Assembly (NCBI RefSeq): GCF_012927245.1
Contig: NZ_JABBGE010000001.1
Span: forward strand, 711,513 to 775,512
Direction of reading: 5' to 3'
Length of the DNA: 64,000 nt
Origin: Streptomyces sp. R302
GTDB lineage: Bacteria > Actinomycetota > Actinomycetes > Streptomycetales > Streptomycetaceae
How positions within the stretch are numbered: position 1 is the first letter of the stretch; every line of letters starts with the position of its first letter. Below the pieces are notes generated by a model. It was not told where the DNA came from and searched no databases. It saw only the letters and a program-made list of their open reading frames with translations. This document shows, piece by piece, positions 32,154 through 41,657 of this stretch. A program made the translations under genes and the position numbers.

Positions 32154-32825
32154 TCAGTTGGAGTGGGCGGAGATGTCGCCGTAGGAGGTGGTGGCGCGGA
32201 TGGCGAGGCCGGCGCCCGCGCCCTCGGCGTTCCGGAGGCCGTTGCTGACGCGGCCGTAGGAGGTGCCGGCGTCGAGGGTCGCGGCGACGCCGCGGGCGGC
32301 GCCGACCGAGATCGAGCCGGACTGCGTGCTCAGCTCCACCGAACCGGCCGTCGCCTCGGCGATCCGCAGGTCGCCGCGGGCGGTGGTGAGTTCGGCGTCG
32401 CCGTTGACGCGGCCGAGGGTGATGTCCCCGTCCTGGAGGGCGAGGCGGACGCGGCCGGCCTCGTCGAGCTTGACCGGGCCCTGGGCGGCCTCGAAGGTGA
32501 CGTCCCCGAGCCGTCCGACACCGCGCAGGTCCGCGGCGGCGGCCTTGCCCTCGACGGAGGACCCGGCCGGGAGCTGGACGGTGATCTCGACGGAGCCGGA
32601 GGCGCCGAACAGCTGGTTCTTCGCCTCGGGGGCGGTGATCCGCAGGACGCCGTCCGCGAAGGCGACCGTGGTCTCCTCGGCGGCCTTCACGTCACGGGAC
32701 CGGCCGGCGGAGGCGGGGCGGACGTCGACGGTGACGTCCTTGCGGTCGGCGGCGATGAAGCGGAGGTGACCGGCCGGGACGGCGACGAGGGCGGCGATCG
32801 GGGCGGCGGCGGCGAAGGTCTGCAT
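32154..32825 (-). CDS. DUF4097 beta-helix-like protein
   Basis: A 223-residue protein made almost wholly of short beta repeats (DADLRGVGRLGDVTFEAAQG, VRLALQDGDITLGRVNGDAE, LTTARGDLRIAEATAGSVEL, SYGRVSNGLRNAEG), the pattern of DUF4097/DUF4098 adhesin-like proteins. No signal peptide is visible. It is divergent from a MarR-type regulator across a 250-bp gap with three direct repeats, so expression is probably regulated. Function unknown; Streptomyces genomes often pair this family with a regulator of this type. Confidence 0.85.
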   Translation of the reverse strand: MQTFAAAAPIAALVAVPAGHLRFIAADRKDVTVDVRPASAGRSRDVKAAEETTVAFADGVLRITAPEAKNQLFGASGSVEITVQLPAGSSVEGKAAAADLRGVGRLGDVTFEAAQGPVKLDEAGRVRLALQDGDITLGRVNGDAELTTARGDLRIAEATAGSVELSTQSGSISVGAARGVAATLDAGTSYGRVSNGLRNAEGAGAGLAIRATTSYGDISAHSN

Positions 32826-32911
32826 GAGGGGCGCTCCTTGTGGAGTGGTGTTCCGTCGGCGTTTCCGACACGAGAAAAGCTACGTTGCTTTCCAAGATCT
32901 AGCAACTACTT

Positions 32912-33010
32912 CGTTGCACTGGATTGATGTATTTGCAGGTCGGTGCCGAGATTTCGTTGCAATGGATCGAGAATTGATGCAACGTCGCCGATCCGTTGCG
33001 TTGCAATGGA
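32912..33010. promoter_or_regulatory. Three direct repeats CGTTGCAnTGGA in a divergent promoter
   Basis: CGTTGCACTGGA at 32912, CGTTGCAATGGA at 32955 and CGTTGCAATGGA at 32999, spaced 43 and 44 bp (about four helical turns). Extra inverted GCAAC boxes lie at 32902 and 32979, and another GTTGC at 32884. The gap is relatively AT-rich for this genome. Probable binding array of the MarR-type regulator encoded at 33076. Confidence 0.65.
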
Positions 33011-33075
33011 GGGAGGGTGAACGCTATGCTGGCCGCGTTGTGCACGCACGGGGGCGAAGTCGAAAGGGGAGCGCG

Positions 33076-33813
33076 ATGCCGGGAGGCAGGCTCACTCAGC
33101 AGGAACGTCAGCAGATCGCGCTGGGACTGGCCGACGGGCTCGCGTACGCGGAGATCGGCAGGCGGCTCGACCGCCCCACCTCCACCGTCACCCGCGAGGT
33201 GATGCGCAACGGCGGACCCACCGCCTACCGCCCCGACCTGGCGCACCGCGCCACCGAGGGCCGCGCCCGGCGCCGCAGGCCCGGGGGCGCCGCCGCGGTG
33301 CCGGCCGCGCGGGCGGACGGGCGGGACGCGGAGGCCGTGCGCGACTACGAGGAGGCGTTCGCCACCGTCTTCATGCAGAGCGGTCTGCCCCGGATGACCG
33401 CCCGCGTCCTCGCCGCCCTCTACGCCACCGACGCGGGCAGCCTCACCGCCGGCGAACTCGGCGAGCGGCTCCAGGTCAGCGCCGGCTCCATCTCCAAGGC
33501 CATCGCCTTCCTGGAGGGCCAGAGCCTCATCCGCCGCGAGCGCGACGACCGGCGCCGCGAGCGGTACATCGTCGACGACGAGCTCTGGTACCAGTCGATG
33601 ATCGCCGCCGCCAAGGCCAACGAGCAGATGGTCGAGATCGCCCGGCAGGGCGTCGCCGTCCTCGGTCCCGGCACCCCCGCCGCCGCCCGCCTGGAGAACG
33701 TCGCCCGCTTCATGGACTTCGTCAGCGAGGCCATCGTCCGCGCCGCCGAACAGGCGCGGGACGTCCTGCTGACGAAGCCCGCGGAGCCGGAGGGCGTACC
33801 GGACGGGGAGTGA
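33076..33813 (+). CDS. MarR/GbsR-type regulator with an extra N-terminal HTH
   Basis: A 245-residue protein with two DNA-binding units. The first 55 residues (LTQQERQQIALGLADGLAYA then IGRRLDRPTSTVTREVMRNG) form an HTH_38-like motif of the kind seen in IS30 transposases. After an Arg-rich linker comes a MarR/GbsR-type winged helix (ARVLAALYATDAGSLTAGEL, LQVSAGSISKAIAFLEGQSL, IRRERDDRRRERYIVDDELW). ATG at 33076 follows GAAAGGGGAGCGCG. It is divergent from the DUF4097 gene and probably binds the repeated CGTTGCA boxes between them, each HTH perhaps reading a different half. Confidence 0.87.
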   Translation: MPGGRLTQQERQQIALGLADGLAYAEIGRRLDRPTSTVTREVMRNGGPTAYRPDLAHRATEGRARRRRPGGAAAVPAARADGRDAEAVRDYEEAFATVFMQSGLPRMTARVLAALYATDAGSLTAGELGERLQVSAGSISKAIAFLEGQSLIRRERDDRRRERYIVDDELWYQSMIAAAKANEQMVEIARQGVAVLGPGTPAAARLENVARFMDFVSEAIVRAAEQARDVLLTKPAEPEGVPDGE

Positions 33814-33843
33814 GTCGCCTCCCCCTGTGAGACGCGGGCCACA

Positions 33844-33860
33844 TCTGACCTTCCGTCAGA
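33844..33860. promoter_or_regulatory. TCTGAC-N5-GTCAGA operator box
   Basis: TCTGACCTTCCGTCAGA, perfect arms (extended to 9 bp by flanking ACA/TGT), 43 bp before the acyl-CoA dehydrogenase start and just upstream of a KstR-type box. Confidence 0.7.
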
Positions 33861-33878
33861 TGTGGCCTTCCGTCGTAG

Positions 33879-33892
33879 TGGAACGTGTTCTA
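33879..33892. promoter_or_regulatory. KstR-type operator box
   Basis: TGGAACGTGTTCTA fits TnnAACnnGTTnnA exactly and lies 11 bp before the acyl-CoA dehydrogenase ATG, where a bound repressor would block transcription. Confidence 0.75.
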
Positions 33893-33903
33893 CTCTGCGC
33901 GCC

Positions 33904-36228
33904 ATGGGCATCGCCATCACGCACGAACAGCGGGACCTCGCCCGGTCCGTCCGCGCCTGGCTCACCCGCGCCGCACCCCCCGAGGAGCTCCGCCGCCTGC
34001 TCGACGCGCCCGAGCCGCCCGCCGGCCCGCCCGCGTACTGGCACGCCGCCGCCGCGCAGGGCCTCCTCGGGATCCACGTACCGGAGGAGCACGGCGGCGG
34101 GGGCGGCGGCCTCGACGACCTCGCCGTCGTCGTCGAGGAGACCGCCCGGGCCCTGCTCCCCGGCCCCTACCTCCCCTCCGTCCTCGCCGCCGAACTCCTG
34201 CGCCGGGCGGGCGCGCACGGGCCCCTCCTCGCCGACCTCGCCGAAGGCCGCCGCGTCGGCGCCGTCGCCCTCGGCGGAACCGGCACCCTCACCGCCGTAC
34301 GCACCGGCGCCGGATACCTCCTCGACGGCACCGCGCCCCCCGTCCTCGGCGCCGCCCAGGCCGACCTGCTCCTCCTCCAGGCCGCCACCGCCGACGGCAC
34401 CGTCTGGCTCGCCGTCGACGCGCACCCGGCCGACGGGCCGGGCCCCGACGTCCGTGCCCGCGCCGCCGACGGGCCGGGTCCCGACGTCCGTGCCCGTGCC
34501 GCCGACGGGCCGGGTCCCGACGTCCGTGCCCGTGCCGCCGCCGGGCCGGGTCCCGACGTCCGTGCCCGTGCCGCCGCCGGACCGCGCCTCGCCGTCCGCC
34601 CCCACGCCTCCGCCGACCCCACCCGGCCCACCGCCGAGGTCGGGGCCGCCGCCGTCCCCGTGCCCGCCGACCGCGCGCTCGCCCTCGACACCGGCCTCGT
34701 CCACGACCTCGCCGCCGTCCTCTTCGCCGCCGACGCCTGCGGCACCGCCGCCCGCGCCGTCGACACCGCCGCCGAACACGCCCGCACCCGCGAACAGTTC
34801 GGGCACCCCATCGGGAAGTTCCAGGGCGTCAAACACCTCTGCGCCGACATGCTCGTCCGGCTCGAACAGGCCCGCGCCCTCGCCTGGGATGCCGCCCGCG
34901 CCGCCGACGACCCCGCCCGGCCCCTCGTCGCCGCGCTCGCCGCCGCCACCGCCCTCGACGCCGCCCACACCTGCGCCAAGGACTGCGTCCAGATCCTCGG
35001 CGGCATCGGCTTCACCTGGGAACACGACGCCCACATCCTGCTGCGCCGCGCCCTCGTCGCCCGCCAGCTCCTCGGCACCGGCGACCGCTTCCGGCTCGAC
35101 GCCCTCCGGCACGCCGCCACCGGCCCGCGCCGCTCCCTCCGCCTCGACCTGCCGGCCGCCGCGGAGCAGTACCGCGAGGCCGCCCGCGCCGCCATCGCCC
35201 CCGCCGCCGGACTCGACCCGGCCGCCGCCCGCCGCGTCCTCGCCCGCACCGGCCACGCCGCCCCGCACCTCCCGGAGCCGTACGGCCTCGGCGCCGGGCC
35301 GCTCCAGCAGCTCGCCGTCCAGCGCGAACTCGACGAGGCGGGCGTCACGATCGCCGGACTCTCCATCGCCACCTGGGTCGTACCGTCCCTCCTCGCCCAC
35401 GGCAGCCCCGCCCAGCAGGAGACCCACCTCGGCCCCACCCTCCGCGGCGAACGGCGCTGGTGCCAGCTCTTCTCCGAGCCCGGCGCCGGCTCCGACCTCG
35501 CCTCCCTCCGCACCCGCGCCGAACGCACCGAGGACGGCGGCTGGCGCATCACCGGACAGAAGGTGTGGACGAGCGCCGCGCAGGAGGCCGACTTCGGCAT
35601 CCTCCTCGCCCGCACCGACCCCGCCGCCCCCAAACACCGGGGCCTCAGCTACTTCCTCGTCGACATGAGGAACACCCCCGGCATCGACATCCGCCCGCTG
35701 AAGGAGATCACCGGGGACTCCCTCTTCAACGAGGTCTGGTTCGACGGCGCCGTCCTCCCCGCCGACGCCGTCGTCGGCGAGGTGGGCGACGGCTGGCGGG
35801 TCGCCCGCACCACCCTCGGCAACGAACGCGTCCACATGGCCGACCAGGTCGTCTTCGACACCGGCCTCGAAGCGCTCATCAAGGCCTCCGCCGAAGCCGA
35901 CGGCTCCGTCCGCGCCCGCACCGGCGCCCTCCTCGCCGAGGCCCACGCGCTCGCCTGCATCGGCCTGCGCACCACCCTCCTCCAGGTGTCGGGACTCGAA
36001 CCCGGCGCGGGCGCCAGCGTCCGCAAGCTCGTCCAGACCCTCCACCAGCAGAAGACCGCCGAACTCGCCCTCGAACTCCTCGGCCCCGACGGCGCCGTGG
36101 CCGAGGGCGCCGGCGCGGCGGCCGTCCACGGCTTCCTCATGTCCCGCTGCCTGACCATCGCGGGCGGCACCACGCAAGTCCAGCTCAACGTCGTCGCCGA
36201 GCGCCTGCTCGGCCTCCCGCGAGACTGA
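33904..36228 (+). CDS. Double-domain acyl-CoA dehydrogenase
   Basis: A 774-residue fusion of two acyl-CoA dehydrogenase units. Unit 1 (about 1-395) has the N-terminal helical part and the C-terminal FAD-binding end ([40 protein letters not shown]). Unit 2 (about 415-774) has the middle domain ([33 protein letters not shown]) and its own C-terminal end ([20 protein letters not shown]). In actinobacteria such pairs form heteromeric dehydrogenases for steroid side chains or unusual fatty acids. The KstR-type box upstream fits that role. Inside unit 1 a 12-residue motif ([12 protein letters not shown]) is repeated four times from a 36-bp tandem repeat at 34429-34572. The thiolase gene starts 13 bp after the stop. 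Confidence 0.92.
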   Translation: MGIAITHEQRDLARSVRAWLTRAAPPEELRRLLDAPEPPAGPPAYWHAAAAQGLLGIHVPEEHGGGGGGLDDLAVVVEETARALLPGPYLPSVLAAELLRRAGAHGPLLADLAEGRRVGAVALGGTGTLTAVRTGAGYLLDGTAPPVLGAAQADLLLLQAATADGTVWLAVDAHPADGPGPDVRARAADGPGPDVRARAADGPGPDVRARAAAGPGPDVRARAAAGPRLAVRPHASADPTRPTAEVGAAAVPVPADRALALDTGLVHDLAAVLFAADACGTAARAVDTAAEHARTREQFGHPIGKFQGVKHLCADMLVRLEQARALAWDAARAADDPARPLVAALAAATALDAAHTCAKDCVQILGGIGFTWEHDAHILLRRALVARQLLGTGDRFRLDALRHAATGPRRSLRLDLPAAAEQYREAARAAIAPAAGLDPAAARRVLARTGHAAPHLPEPYGLGAGPLQQLAVQRELDEAGVTIAGLSIATWVVPSLLAHGSPAQQETHLGPTLRGERRWCQLFSEPGAGSDLASLRTRAERTEDGGWRITGQKVWTSAAQEADFGILLARTDPAAPKHRGLSYFLVDMRNTPGIDIRPLKEITGDSLFNEVWFDGAVLPADAVVGEVGDGWRVARTTLGNERVHMADQVVFDTGLEALIKASAEADGSVRARTGALLAEAHALACIGLRTTLLQVSGLEPGAGASVRKLVQTLHQQKTAELALELLGPDGAVAEGAGAAAVHGFLMSRCLTIAGGTTQVQLNVVAERLLGLPRD
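34429..34572 (+). repeat. Four 36-bp in-frame tandem units
   Basis: Four head-to-tail units encoding [12 protein letters not shown] variants in the first acyl-CoA dehydrogenase domain. Units 2 and 3 are identical, indicating a recent expansion. Confidence 0.88.
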
Positions 36229-36241
36229 CCGAGAGGCCCTC

Positions 36242-37435
36242 ATGAAGTCGTACGTCGTCGGTGTCGGCATGACGAAGTTCGAGAAGCCCGAGACCCGGGA
36301 CTGGCAGTACTGGGACATGGCCCGCGAGGCCGGCACCGCCGCCCTCGCCGACGCCGGCGTCCCGTACGAGAAGGTCGAACAGGCCGCCGTCGGCTACTGC
36401 TTCCAGGCCTCCACCGCCGGGCAGCGCGCCGTCTACGAACTCGGCCTCACCGGACTTCCCGTCTACAACCTCAACAACAACTGCGCCACCGGCTCCACCG
36501 CCCTCATGACCGCCCGCCAGTTCGTCGAGGGCGGCATCGCCGACTGCGTCCTCGCCCTCGGCTTCGAGAAGATGAGCCGGGGCTCGCTGGGCGGCGGCAG
36601 CGGCGCCGGAGACTTCGCCACCTCACCCGTCGCCCGGCACTACGGCATCATGGCCGCCGCCCACGGCTTCGAGGCCTCCCCGCCCACCGCGCAGATCTTC
36701 GGCAACGCCGCCCGCGAGCACATGGAGCGGTACGGCACCACCGAGGCGCAGCTCGCCGCCGTCGCCGCCAAGAACCACCTCCACTCCTCGCGCAACCCCC
36801 AGGCCCAGTTCCAGGACGTGTACACGGTCGAGGAGGTCCTCGCCGCGAAGCCCGTGCACCATCCGCTCACCAGGCTCCAGTGCTCGCCCACCTCCGACGG
36901 CGCCGCCGCCGCCCTCGTCGTCTCCGCGCGCTTCGTCGCGGAACACGGCCTGGAAGGGCGGGCCGTGGAGATCGCGGGCCAGGCCATGACCACCGACACC
37001 GGAGAGTCCTTCGCCTCCGGCTCCTGCGTCGACGCCGTCGGCCGGCCCATGTCGCGGGAGGCCGCGCGGCAGGCGTACGAGGCCTCCGGGCTCGGCATCG
37101 AGGACGTCGACGTCATCGAGCTCCACGACTGCTTCTCCATCAACGAGCTCCTCACCTACGAGGCCCTCGGCATGTGCGCGGAGGGCGCTTCCGGCAAGCT
37201 CGTCGAGTCCGGCGCCACCACCTACGGCGGCCGGTGGGTGGTCAACCCCTCCGGCGGCCTCATCTCCAAGGGGCACCCGCTCGGCGCCACCGGCCTCGCC
37301 CAGACCGCCGAACTCGTCCGCCAGCTCCGCGGCGAGGCCGCCGACCGCCAGGTCCCCGGCGCCCGCGTCGGCCTCGCCCACAACATCGGCCTCGGCGGCG
37401 CAGCGGTCGTGACCCTGCTGCGTCGCGAGTCGTAG
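36242..37435 (+). CDS. Lipid-transfer/SCP-x-type thiolase
   Basis: A 397-residue thiolase-fold protein. The nucleophile Cys81 is in [15 protein letters not shown]. The two other catalytic regions are [14 protein letters not shown] (His-Asp-Cys) and [20 protein letters not shown]. This arrangement is that of SCP-x/lipid-transfer-protein thiolases (Ltp2-like), which act in side-chain degradation of sterols, often as aldolases or thiolases on branched CoA esters. It follows the double acyl-CoA dehydrogenase by 13 bp and shares its KstR-type box. No C-terminal sterol-carrier domain is attached. Confidence 0.92.
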   Translation: MKSYVVGVGMTKFEKPETRDWQYWDMAREAGTAALADAGVPYEKVEQAAVGYCFQASTAGQRAVYELGLTGLPVYNLNNNCATGSTALMTARQFVEGGIADCVLALGFEKMSRGSLGGGSGAGDFATSPVARHYGIMAAAHGFEASPPTAQIFGNAAREHMERYGTTEAQLAAVAAKNHLHSSRNPQAQFQDVYTVEEVLAAKPVHHPLTRLQCSPTSDGAAAALVVSARFVAEHGLEGRAVEIAGQAMTTDTGESFASGSCVDAVGRPMSREAARQAYEASGLGIEDVDVIELHDCFSINELLTYEALGMCAEGASGKLVESGATTYGGRWVVNPSGGLISKGHPLGATGLAQTAELVRQLRGEAADRQVPGARVGLAHNIGLGGAAVVTLLRRES

Positions 37436-37475
37436 GACTCTTTCCGCATGTACGGGGCGGAGCCGCTCTGCGACC

Positions 37476-38906
37476 ATGACACGCATGCCGCAGACCGACT
37501 CCGCCACCGGAAGCACCGCCACCCGCCCCTTCATACGCACCGCCCGGCCCTGGCTCGTCGTCCTCGTCGCCTGCGCCGGGCAGTTCCTCGTCGTCCTCGA
37601 CGTGTCGGTCATGAACGTGGCGCTGCCGTCCCTCAAGGCCGACCTCGGCCTCGGCACCCTCGGCCTCCAGTGGGTCCTCAACGCCTACGCGATCGCCTTC
37701 GCCGGCTTCATGCTCCTCGGCGGCAGGGCGGCCGACTTGTACGGGCGCAAGACCATGTTCCTCGCAGGTCTCGGGCTCTTCACCGCCGCCTCCGTCGTCG
37801 GCGGCCTCGCCCCCGAGGGCGGCTACCTCGTCGCGGCGCGGGCCGCGCAGGGACTCGGCGCGGCGGCGCTCTCCCCGGCCACCCTCACCCTCGTCACCTC
37901 CGCCGTCCCGCCCGGCGCGGCCCGCACCCGGGCCATCGCCACCTGGACGGCGGTCGGCGCGGCGGGCGGCGCCGCGGGCGGCTTCGTCGGCGGCCTCCTC
38001 GTCGACCTCCTGAACTGGCGCTGGGTGCTCCTCGTCAACGCGCCCCTCGGCGTCCTCATCCTCGCCGCGGCCGTCCTCTGGCTCGCCGAGAGCCGCACCG
38101 CGGAGGGGCGCCGCCTGGACCTGCCCGGCGCGGTCCTCGTCACCGGGGGCCTGGCGACGCTCGCGTACGGCATCGTGCAGACCGAGATGGCCGGCTGGAC
38201 CTCCGCCGCGACGCTGCTGCCGCTGCTCGGCGGCCTCGCGCTCCTGGCGGTCTTCGTCGCGGTCGAGAAGCGCACGAAGGAACCCCTGGTCCCCCTCGGC
38301 ATCTTCCGCAACCGGGCCGTGTCCGCCGCCAACACCGGCATCATGCTCTGCGGCTCCGCCTCCTTCGGCATGTGGTTCTTCATGACGGTGTACGCCCAGA
38401 ACGTCCTCGGCTACACCCCGCTCCAGGCCGGACTCGCCCTCGTGCCCAGCTCGCTGGCCGTCCTCGTCGGCTCCAAGACCGCGCCCCGCCTGATGGCCGT
38501 CACCGGCGCCCGGACGCTCGCGATCGCCGGCATCCTCACGGCGGCGGCCGGCTTCGCCTGGCAGTCCACCCTCACCGCCGACGGCACCTTCCTCACCACG
38601 GTCCTCGGCCCCGGCATCCTCATGATGGCCGGCATCGGCCTCGCCACCACGCCGCTCGCCACCCTCGCCACCTCCGGGGCCGCCCCCGGCGACGCGGGCC
38701 TCGTCTCCGGCCTCGTCAACACCTCCCGGACGATGGGCGGCGCGATCGGCCTCGCCCTGCTGACCACAGTCGCGGCCGCCGCCACCCCGGACCCCGCCCA
38801 CCTGGTCCCCGGCTACGCGACGGCCTTCCGCGTCTCCACGGGCATCCTCCTGGCGGCAGCGGCCCTGATGGCCGTCTGGCTGCCCCGAAAGGCCAAGGCG
38901 ACATAA
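37476..38906 (+). CDS. MFS drug exporter (DHA2, EmrB/QacA-like)
   Basis: A 476-residue transporter with about 14 hydrophobic helices. The first loop motif is GGRAADLYGRKTMFLAG (conserved Gly-Arg/Asp-Arg), helix 1 has LVVLVACAGQFLVVLDVSVM, and motif C is in GAAGGAAGGFVGGLLV. Proton-driven export of hydrophobic drugs or metabolites is the usual role. Start choice between ATG 37476 and ATG 37485 is uncertain; both follow GGGGCGGAGCC. It is 40 bp after the thiolase, with no visible terminator, so cotranscription is possible though not supported by function. Confidence 0.9.
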   Translation: MTRMPQTDSATGSTATRPFIRTARPWLVVLVACAGQFLVVLDVSVMNVALPSLKADLGLGTLGLQWVLNAYAIAFAGFMLLGGRAADLYGRKTMFLAGLGLFTAASVVGGLAPEGGYLVAARAAQGLGAAALSPATLTLVTSAVPPGAARTRAIATWTAVGAAGGAAGGFVGGLLVDLLNWRWVLLVNAPLGVLILAAAVLWLAESRTAEGRRLDLPGAVLVTGGLATLAYGIVQTEMAGWTSAATLLPLLGGLALLAVFVAVEKRTKEPLVPLGIFRNRAVSAANTGIMLCGSASFGMWFFMTVYAQNVLGYTPLQAGLALVPSSLAVLVGSKTAPRLMAVTGARTLAIAGILTAAAGFAWQSTLTADGTFLTTVLGPGILMMAGIGLATTPLATLATSGAAPGDAGLVSGLVNTSRTMGGAIGLALLTTVAAAATPDPAHLVPGYATAFRVSTGILLAAAALMAVWLPRKAKAT

Positions 38907-39156
38907 GCCGGTCGAGGATGCGGGGGTCGGCAGGACGAGAGAAGCCTTGACGGACAGGCCAGTCCACTGGGGCAGGATGCGGGACGGCAGGCTGGTGACG
39001 TTGAGCTTCGATACGAACGGACACACACGAACGGACAGCACGGCCTAAATAGGTGATTTTCTTCCTGTGTGAGAAAAGATCGATCAATCTCCGCGCTTCG
39101 GGTGCCGCCTCCTCCATACGTCGATTCAATTAGATCAGGCATTTGATGGAAGGGGG
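38907..39156. other. AT-richer intergenic region next to a transposon remnant
   Basis: A 250-bp stretch with clearly lower GC than its surroundings, such as GCCTAAATAGGTGATTTTCT at about 39043 and TTCAATTAGATCAGGC near 39123. No gene or clear terminal repeat could be seen. Its composition and the adjacent TnpB-like pseudogene suggest it came in with a mobile element. Confidence 0.5.
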
Positions 39157-39797
39157 GTGACAGTGATGCAGGCTGCCCAGGGGCGGAAGTTCCGGGGGAG
39201 GAACAAAGCTCCGAAGTGGGCCAAGCCCGATGACGGGATGGTGTCGGTGATGGTGCTGCCGCTGGCCGTCACCGACCCCGCCGACCTCGCCCGGCTGGAG
39301 AAACTGTTCGGCGCGATGTGGTTGGTCAAGCGGCCGTCCAGCGCGACGCCCGCGCCAAGGTCGATGCGTACTGGGCCGCCTTCCACGAGCGGGGCGAGCA
39401 GGGAGCGAAGGCCGTACGCCAGCGCCTGGGCCTGTCCCGAGAGGGCCTGGAGCGCTGTGCGTACAGGCACCTCGAAGACGCCGGTCACCTCAAGCACCAC
39501 GCCTCCAAGGCCCTGGCCATGCATATGGCCGACGAAGTGTGGAACGGCGTGCAGCGGCATCTGTTCGCCGATTCCTCGGGCAACCGCCACGGCCGCCCCC
39601 GCACAGGCCGGTGGCACGACTTCACCCGCATCCCCGGCCGCGCCCGCGGGAGACCTCTGCTCACCGAACCGCCGAACGACGGGACCGAGCAACCCCAGAT
39701 GAGCCGCGCCCAGCGCGCGACCACGCTGGAGCGCCCGGCACCCGAACGGCGTGCAGTCCGCAGCTCACCCTCTGGTGAATTACGGATCAAGTCTTAG
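39157..39797 (+). pseudogene. TnpB-like (IS200/IS605-type) transposase remnant
   Basis: The first frame (GTG at 39157) gives SVMVLPLAVTDPADLARLEK and KLFGAMWLVKR. A single missing base at about 39330 moves the sequence to the next frame (AVQRDARAKVDAYWAAFHER, LSREGLERCAYRHLEDAGHL, HHASKALAMHMADEVWNGVQ, SSGNRHGRPRTGRWHDFTRI). This matches what I recall of Streptomyces TnpB-related proteins, which are several hundred residues; here homology stops at about 39650 and the catalytic RuvC part is missing. So it is frameshifted and 3'-truncated. It overlaps the convergent response-regulator stop by a few bases. Confidence 0.75.
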
Positions 39798-40435
39798 AGC
39801 CAGCCCTGCTGCCGGGCGGCCCGAGCCGCCTCCATCCGATTCCGGGTCCCGGTCTTGCCGATCGCCGACGACAGGTAGTTCCGCACGGTCGACTCCGACA
39901 GGTGGAGCCGGCCCGCGATGTCCGCGATCGTCGCCCCGTCCACCGCCGCCGACAGGGCCTCCCGCTCACGGGCCGTCAGCGGGTTCGGTCCCGCGCCGAG
40001 CGCCGCCGCCGCGAGCGCCGGGTCGATGACGGTCTCGCCCCGCAGCACCTTCCGGACCGCCTCCGCCAGCTCCTCCACCGGCCCGTCCTTCACCAGGAAC
40101 CCGGCCGCCCCCGCCTCCATCGCCCGCCGCAGATACCCGGGCCGTCCGAAGGTCGTCAGGATCAGCACCCGGCAGTCCGGCACCTCGTCCCGCAACTCCG
40201 CCGCCGCGTCGAGCCCCGACCGCCCCGGCAGCTCGATGTCGAGCAGCGCCACGTCCGGCCGCGCCACCAGCGCCCGCTCCACGATCTCGTCCCCCCGCCC
40301 GACCTGGGCGACGACCTCGATGTCCGTCTCCATCCCGAGCAGCAGGGCGAGCGCCCCGCGCATCATCCCCTGGTCCTCGGCGAGGAGCACCCGGATCGAC
40401 TTGGACGGGCGGTGGTCCTGAGGCATCTCGTTCAC
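39794..40435 (-). CDS. NarL/LuxR-type response regulator
   Basis: A 213-residue response regulator. The receiver has the acidic pair (LLAEDQG) and phosphoacceptor Asp about 66 in VALLDIELPGR, with the Thr (LILTTFG) and Lys (FLVKDGPVEEL). The LuxR HTH is PLTAREREALSAAVDGATIA then LHLSESTVRNYLSSAIGKTG. The start is the GTG at 40433-40435, overlapping the kinase stop (GTGA); an ATG at 40424-40426 is an alternative. It forms a two-component system with the upstream kinase and probably regulates the ABC transporter genes of the same operon. Confidence 0.9.
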   Translation of the reverse strand: MNEMPQDHRPSKSIRVLLAEDQGMMRGALALLLGMETDIEVVAQVGRGDEIVERALVARPDVALLDIELPGRSGLDAAAELRDEVPDCRVLILTTFGRPGYLRRAMEAGAAGFLVKDGPVEELAEAVRKVLRGETVIDPALAAAALGAGPNPLTAREREALSAAVDGATIADIAGRLHLSESTVRNYLSSAIGKTGTRNRMEAARAARQQGWL

Positions 40436-41637
40436 GAGCGAAAGCCTAGGCCGGATGGTTCCTCCCCGCCTGGGGCGTACAGGTCCGGGGACGCCGGGAG
40501 TTCCGCCGTCAGGCGGAAGCCGCCGGCCGGCGCCTCGGCCGTGGTGAGGGTGCCGCCCGCCGCCGCGAGGCGTTCGCGCAGGCCGCGCAGGCCGGTGCCG
40601 GTGATGGTGGGGGAGGGGCCCCGGCCGTCGTCGGTGACGGTGAGGCGGGTCCGCTCCGGGGCGGTCGTGACCTCGATCTCGCACCGGGTCGCCCCCGCGT
40701 GCCGGACCACGTTCGTTGCCGCCTCCCGTACCACCCAGCCGAGCAGCGCCTCCGCCGCCGGTTCGAGCGGGGGGCCCGAGCGCCGGACCACCGGCTCCAC
40801 GTCCGCCGAGGCCAGCGCCGAACGGGCCCGGTCCAGCTCCGTGGTGAGGCTGCCCTCGCGGTAGCCGGTGACCGCCTCCCGGATCTCGGTGAGTGCCTGG
40901 CGGCCCACCGCCTCGATGTCGGTGATCTGGGCGAGCGCCGCGTCCGGGTCGCGCGGCACGAGGCGCCGTGCGGCCTCCGACTTCACCACGATCACCGACA
41001 GGGTGTGGCCGAGCAGGTCGTGCAGGTCCCGGGAGAAGCGCAGCCGCTCCTGCTCCACCGCCGCCCGGGCCAGCTCCTCGCGGGTCTCCCGCAGCTCCCG
41101 CACCGTCTCGTCCAGGGCGAGGATCGCTGCCGTCACCATGACCGAGATGAACGTCCCGTACACGACCCCGAAGGCCGTCCAGCTGTCCCGCCACAGCGTC
41201 ACCACGGCGACCGCCGCGCAGAGCGGGAGGGCGACCGTCGGCAGGAGGCGGGGGCGGCGCACCACGGAGCCCACCGCGAGGCCGAGGAGCGGGAAGAGCA
41301 ACAGCCACTCCCGGCCGTAGCCGATGGCGAGCGCGAAGGCCAGGACGGCCAGGGCGGTGAGCAGCGTCCAGGTGAGGGGGGCCTCGCGGCGGCTCCGGTC
41401 GAAGGCGCGGAAGACGATCCCGATGTAGAGGGTGTTGAAGGCGAAGAGGCCGAGCCCGCCGAGCCAGGGGTTGGCAGCCTCGCCCTGGACGAGGTGGGAG
41501 AGGGCGCCCAGGCCCATGAGCAGCCAGGGCAGCAGGCTGAAACCGGTGGGCCCGCCCTCCCTCCTGGCCCGCCACCGCTCCCGTACCGTCGCCGGACGGC
41601 ACACCGCCGCCGTGCGCCTCAGTAGGGCTTCCGTCAT
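40432..41637 (-). CDS. Sensor histidine kinase (HisKA_3 type)
   Basis: A 401-residue membrane kinase. Five or six hydrophobic helices fill the first 175 residues, with no large outside domain. The dimerisation box carries the phosphorylated His206 in SRDLHDLLGHTLSVIVVKSE, then the HATPase N-box (LLGWVVREAATNVVRHAGAT) and G-box (TVTDDGRGPSPTITGTGLRG). This is the DesK/LiaS-like layout. It likely senses a membrane state or a transported drug and phosphorylates the response regulator whose gene overlaps its stop. ATG at 41635-41637, 20 bp after the permease stop. Confidence 0.9.
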   Translation of the reverse strand: MTEALLRRTAAVCRPATVRERWRARREGGPTGFSLLPWLLMGLGALSHLVQGEAANPWLGGLGLFAFNTLYIGIVFRAFDRSRREAPLTWTLLTALAVLAFALAIGYGREWLLLFPLLGLAVGSVVRRPRLLPTVALPLCAAVAVVTLWRDSWTAFGVVYGTFISVMVTAAILALDETVRELRETREELARAAVEQERLRFSRDLHDLLGHTLSVIVVKSEAARRLVPRDPDAALAQITDIEAVGRQALTEIREAVTGYREGSLTTELDRARSALASADVEPVVRRSGPPLEPAAEALLGWVVREAATNVVRHAGATRCEIEVTTAPERTRLTVTDDGRGPSPTITGTGLRGLRERLAAAGGTLTTAEAPAGGFRLTAELPASPDLYAPGGEEPSGLGFRS

Positions 41638-41657
41638 GACGCGGGCTCCTCTTCGTT

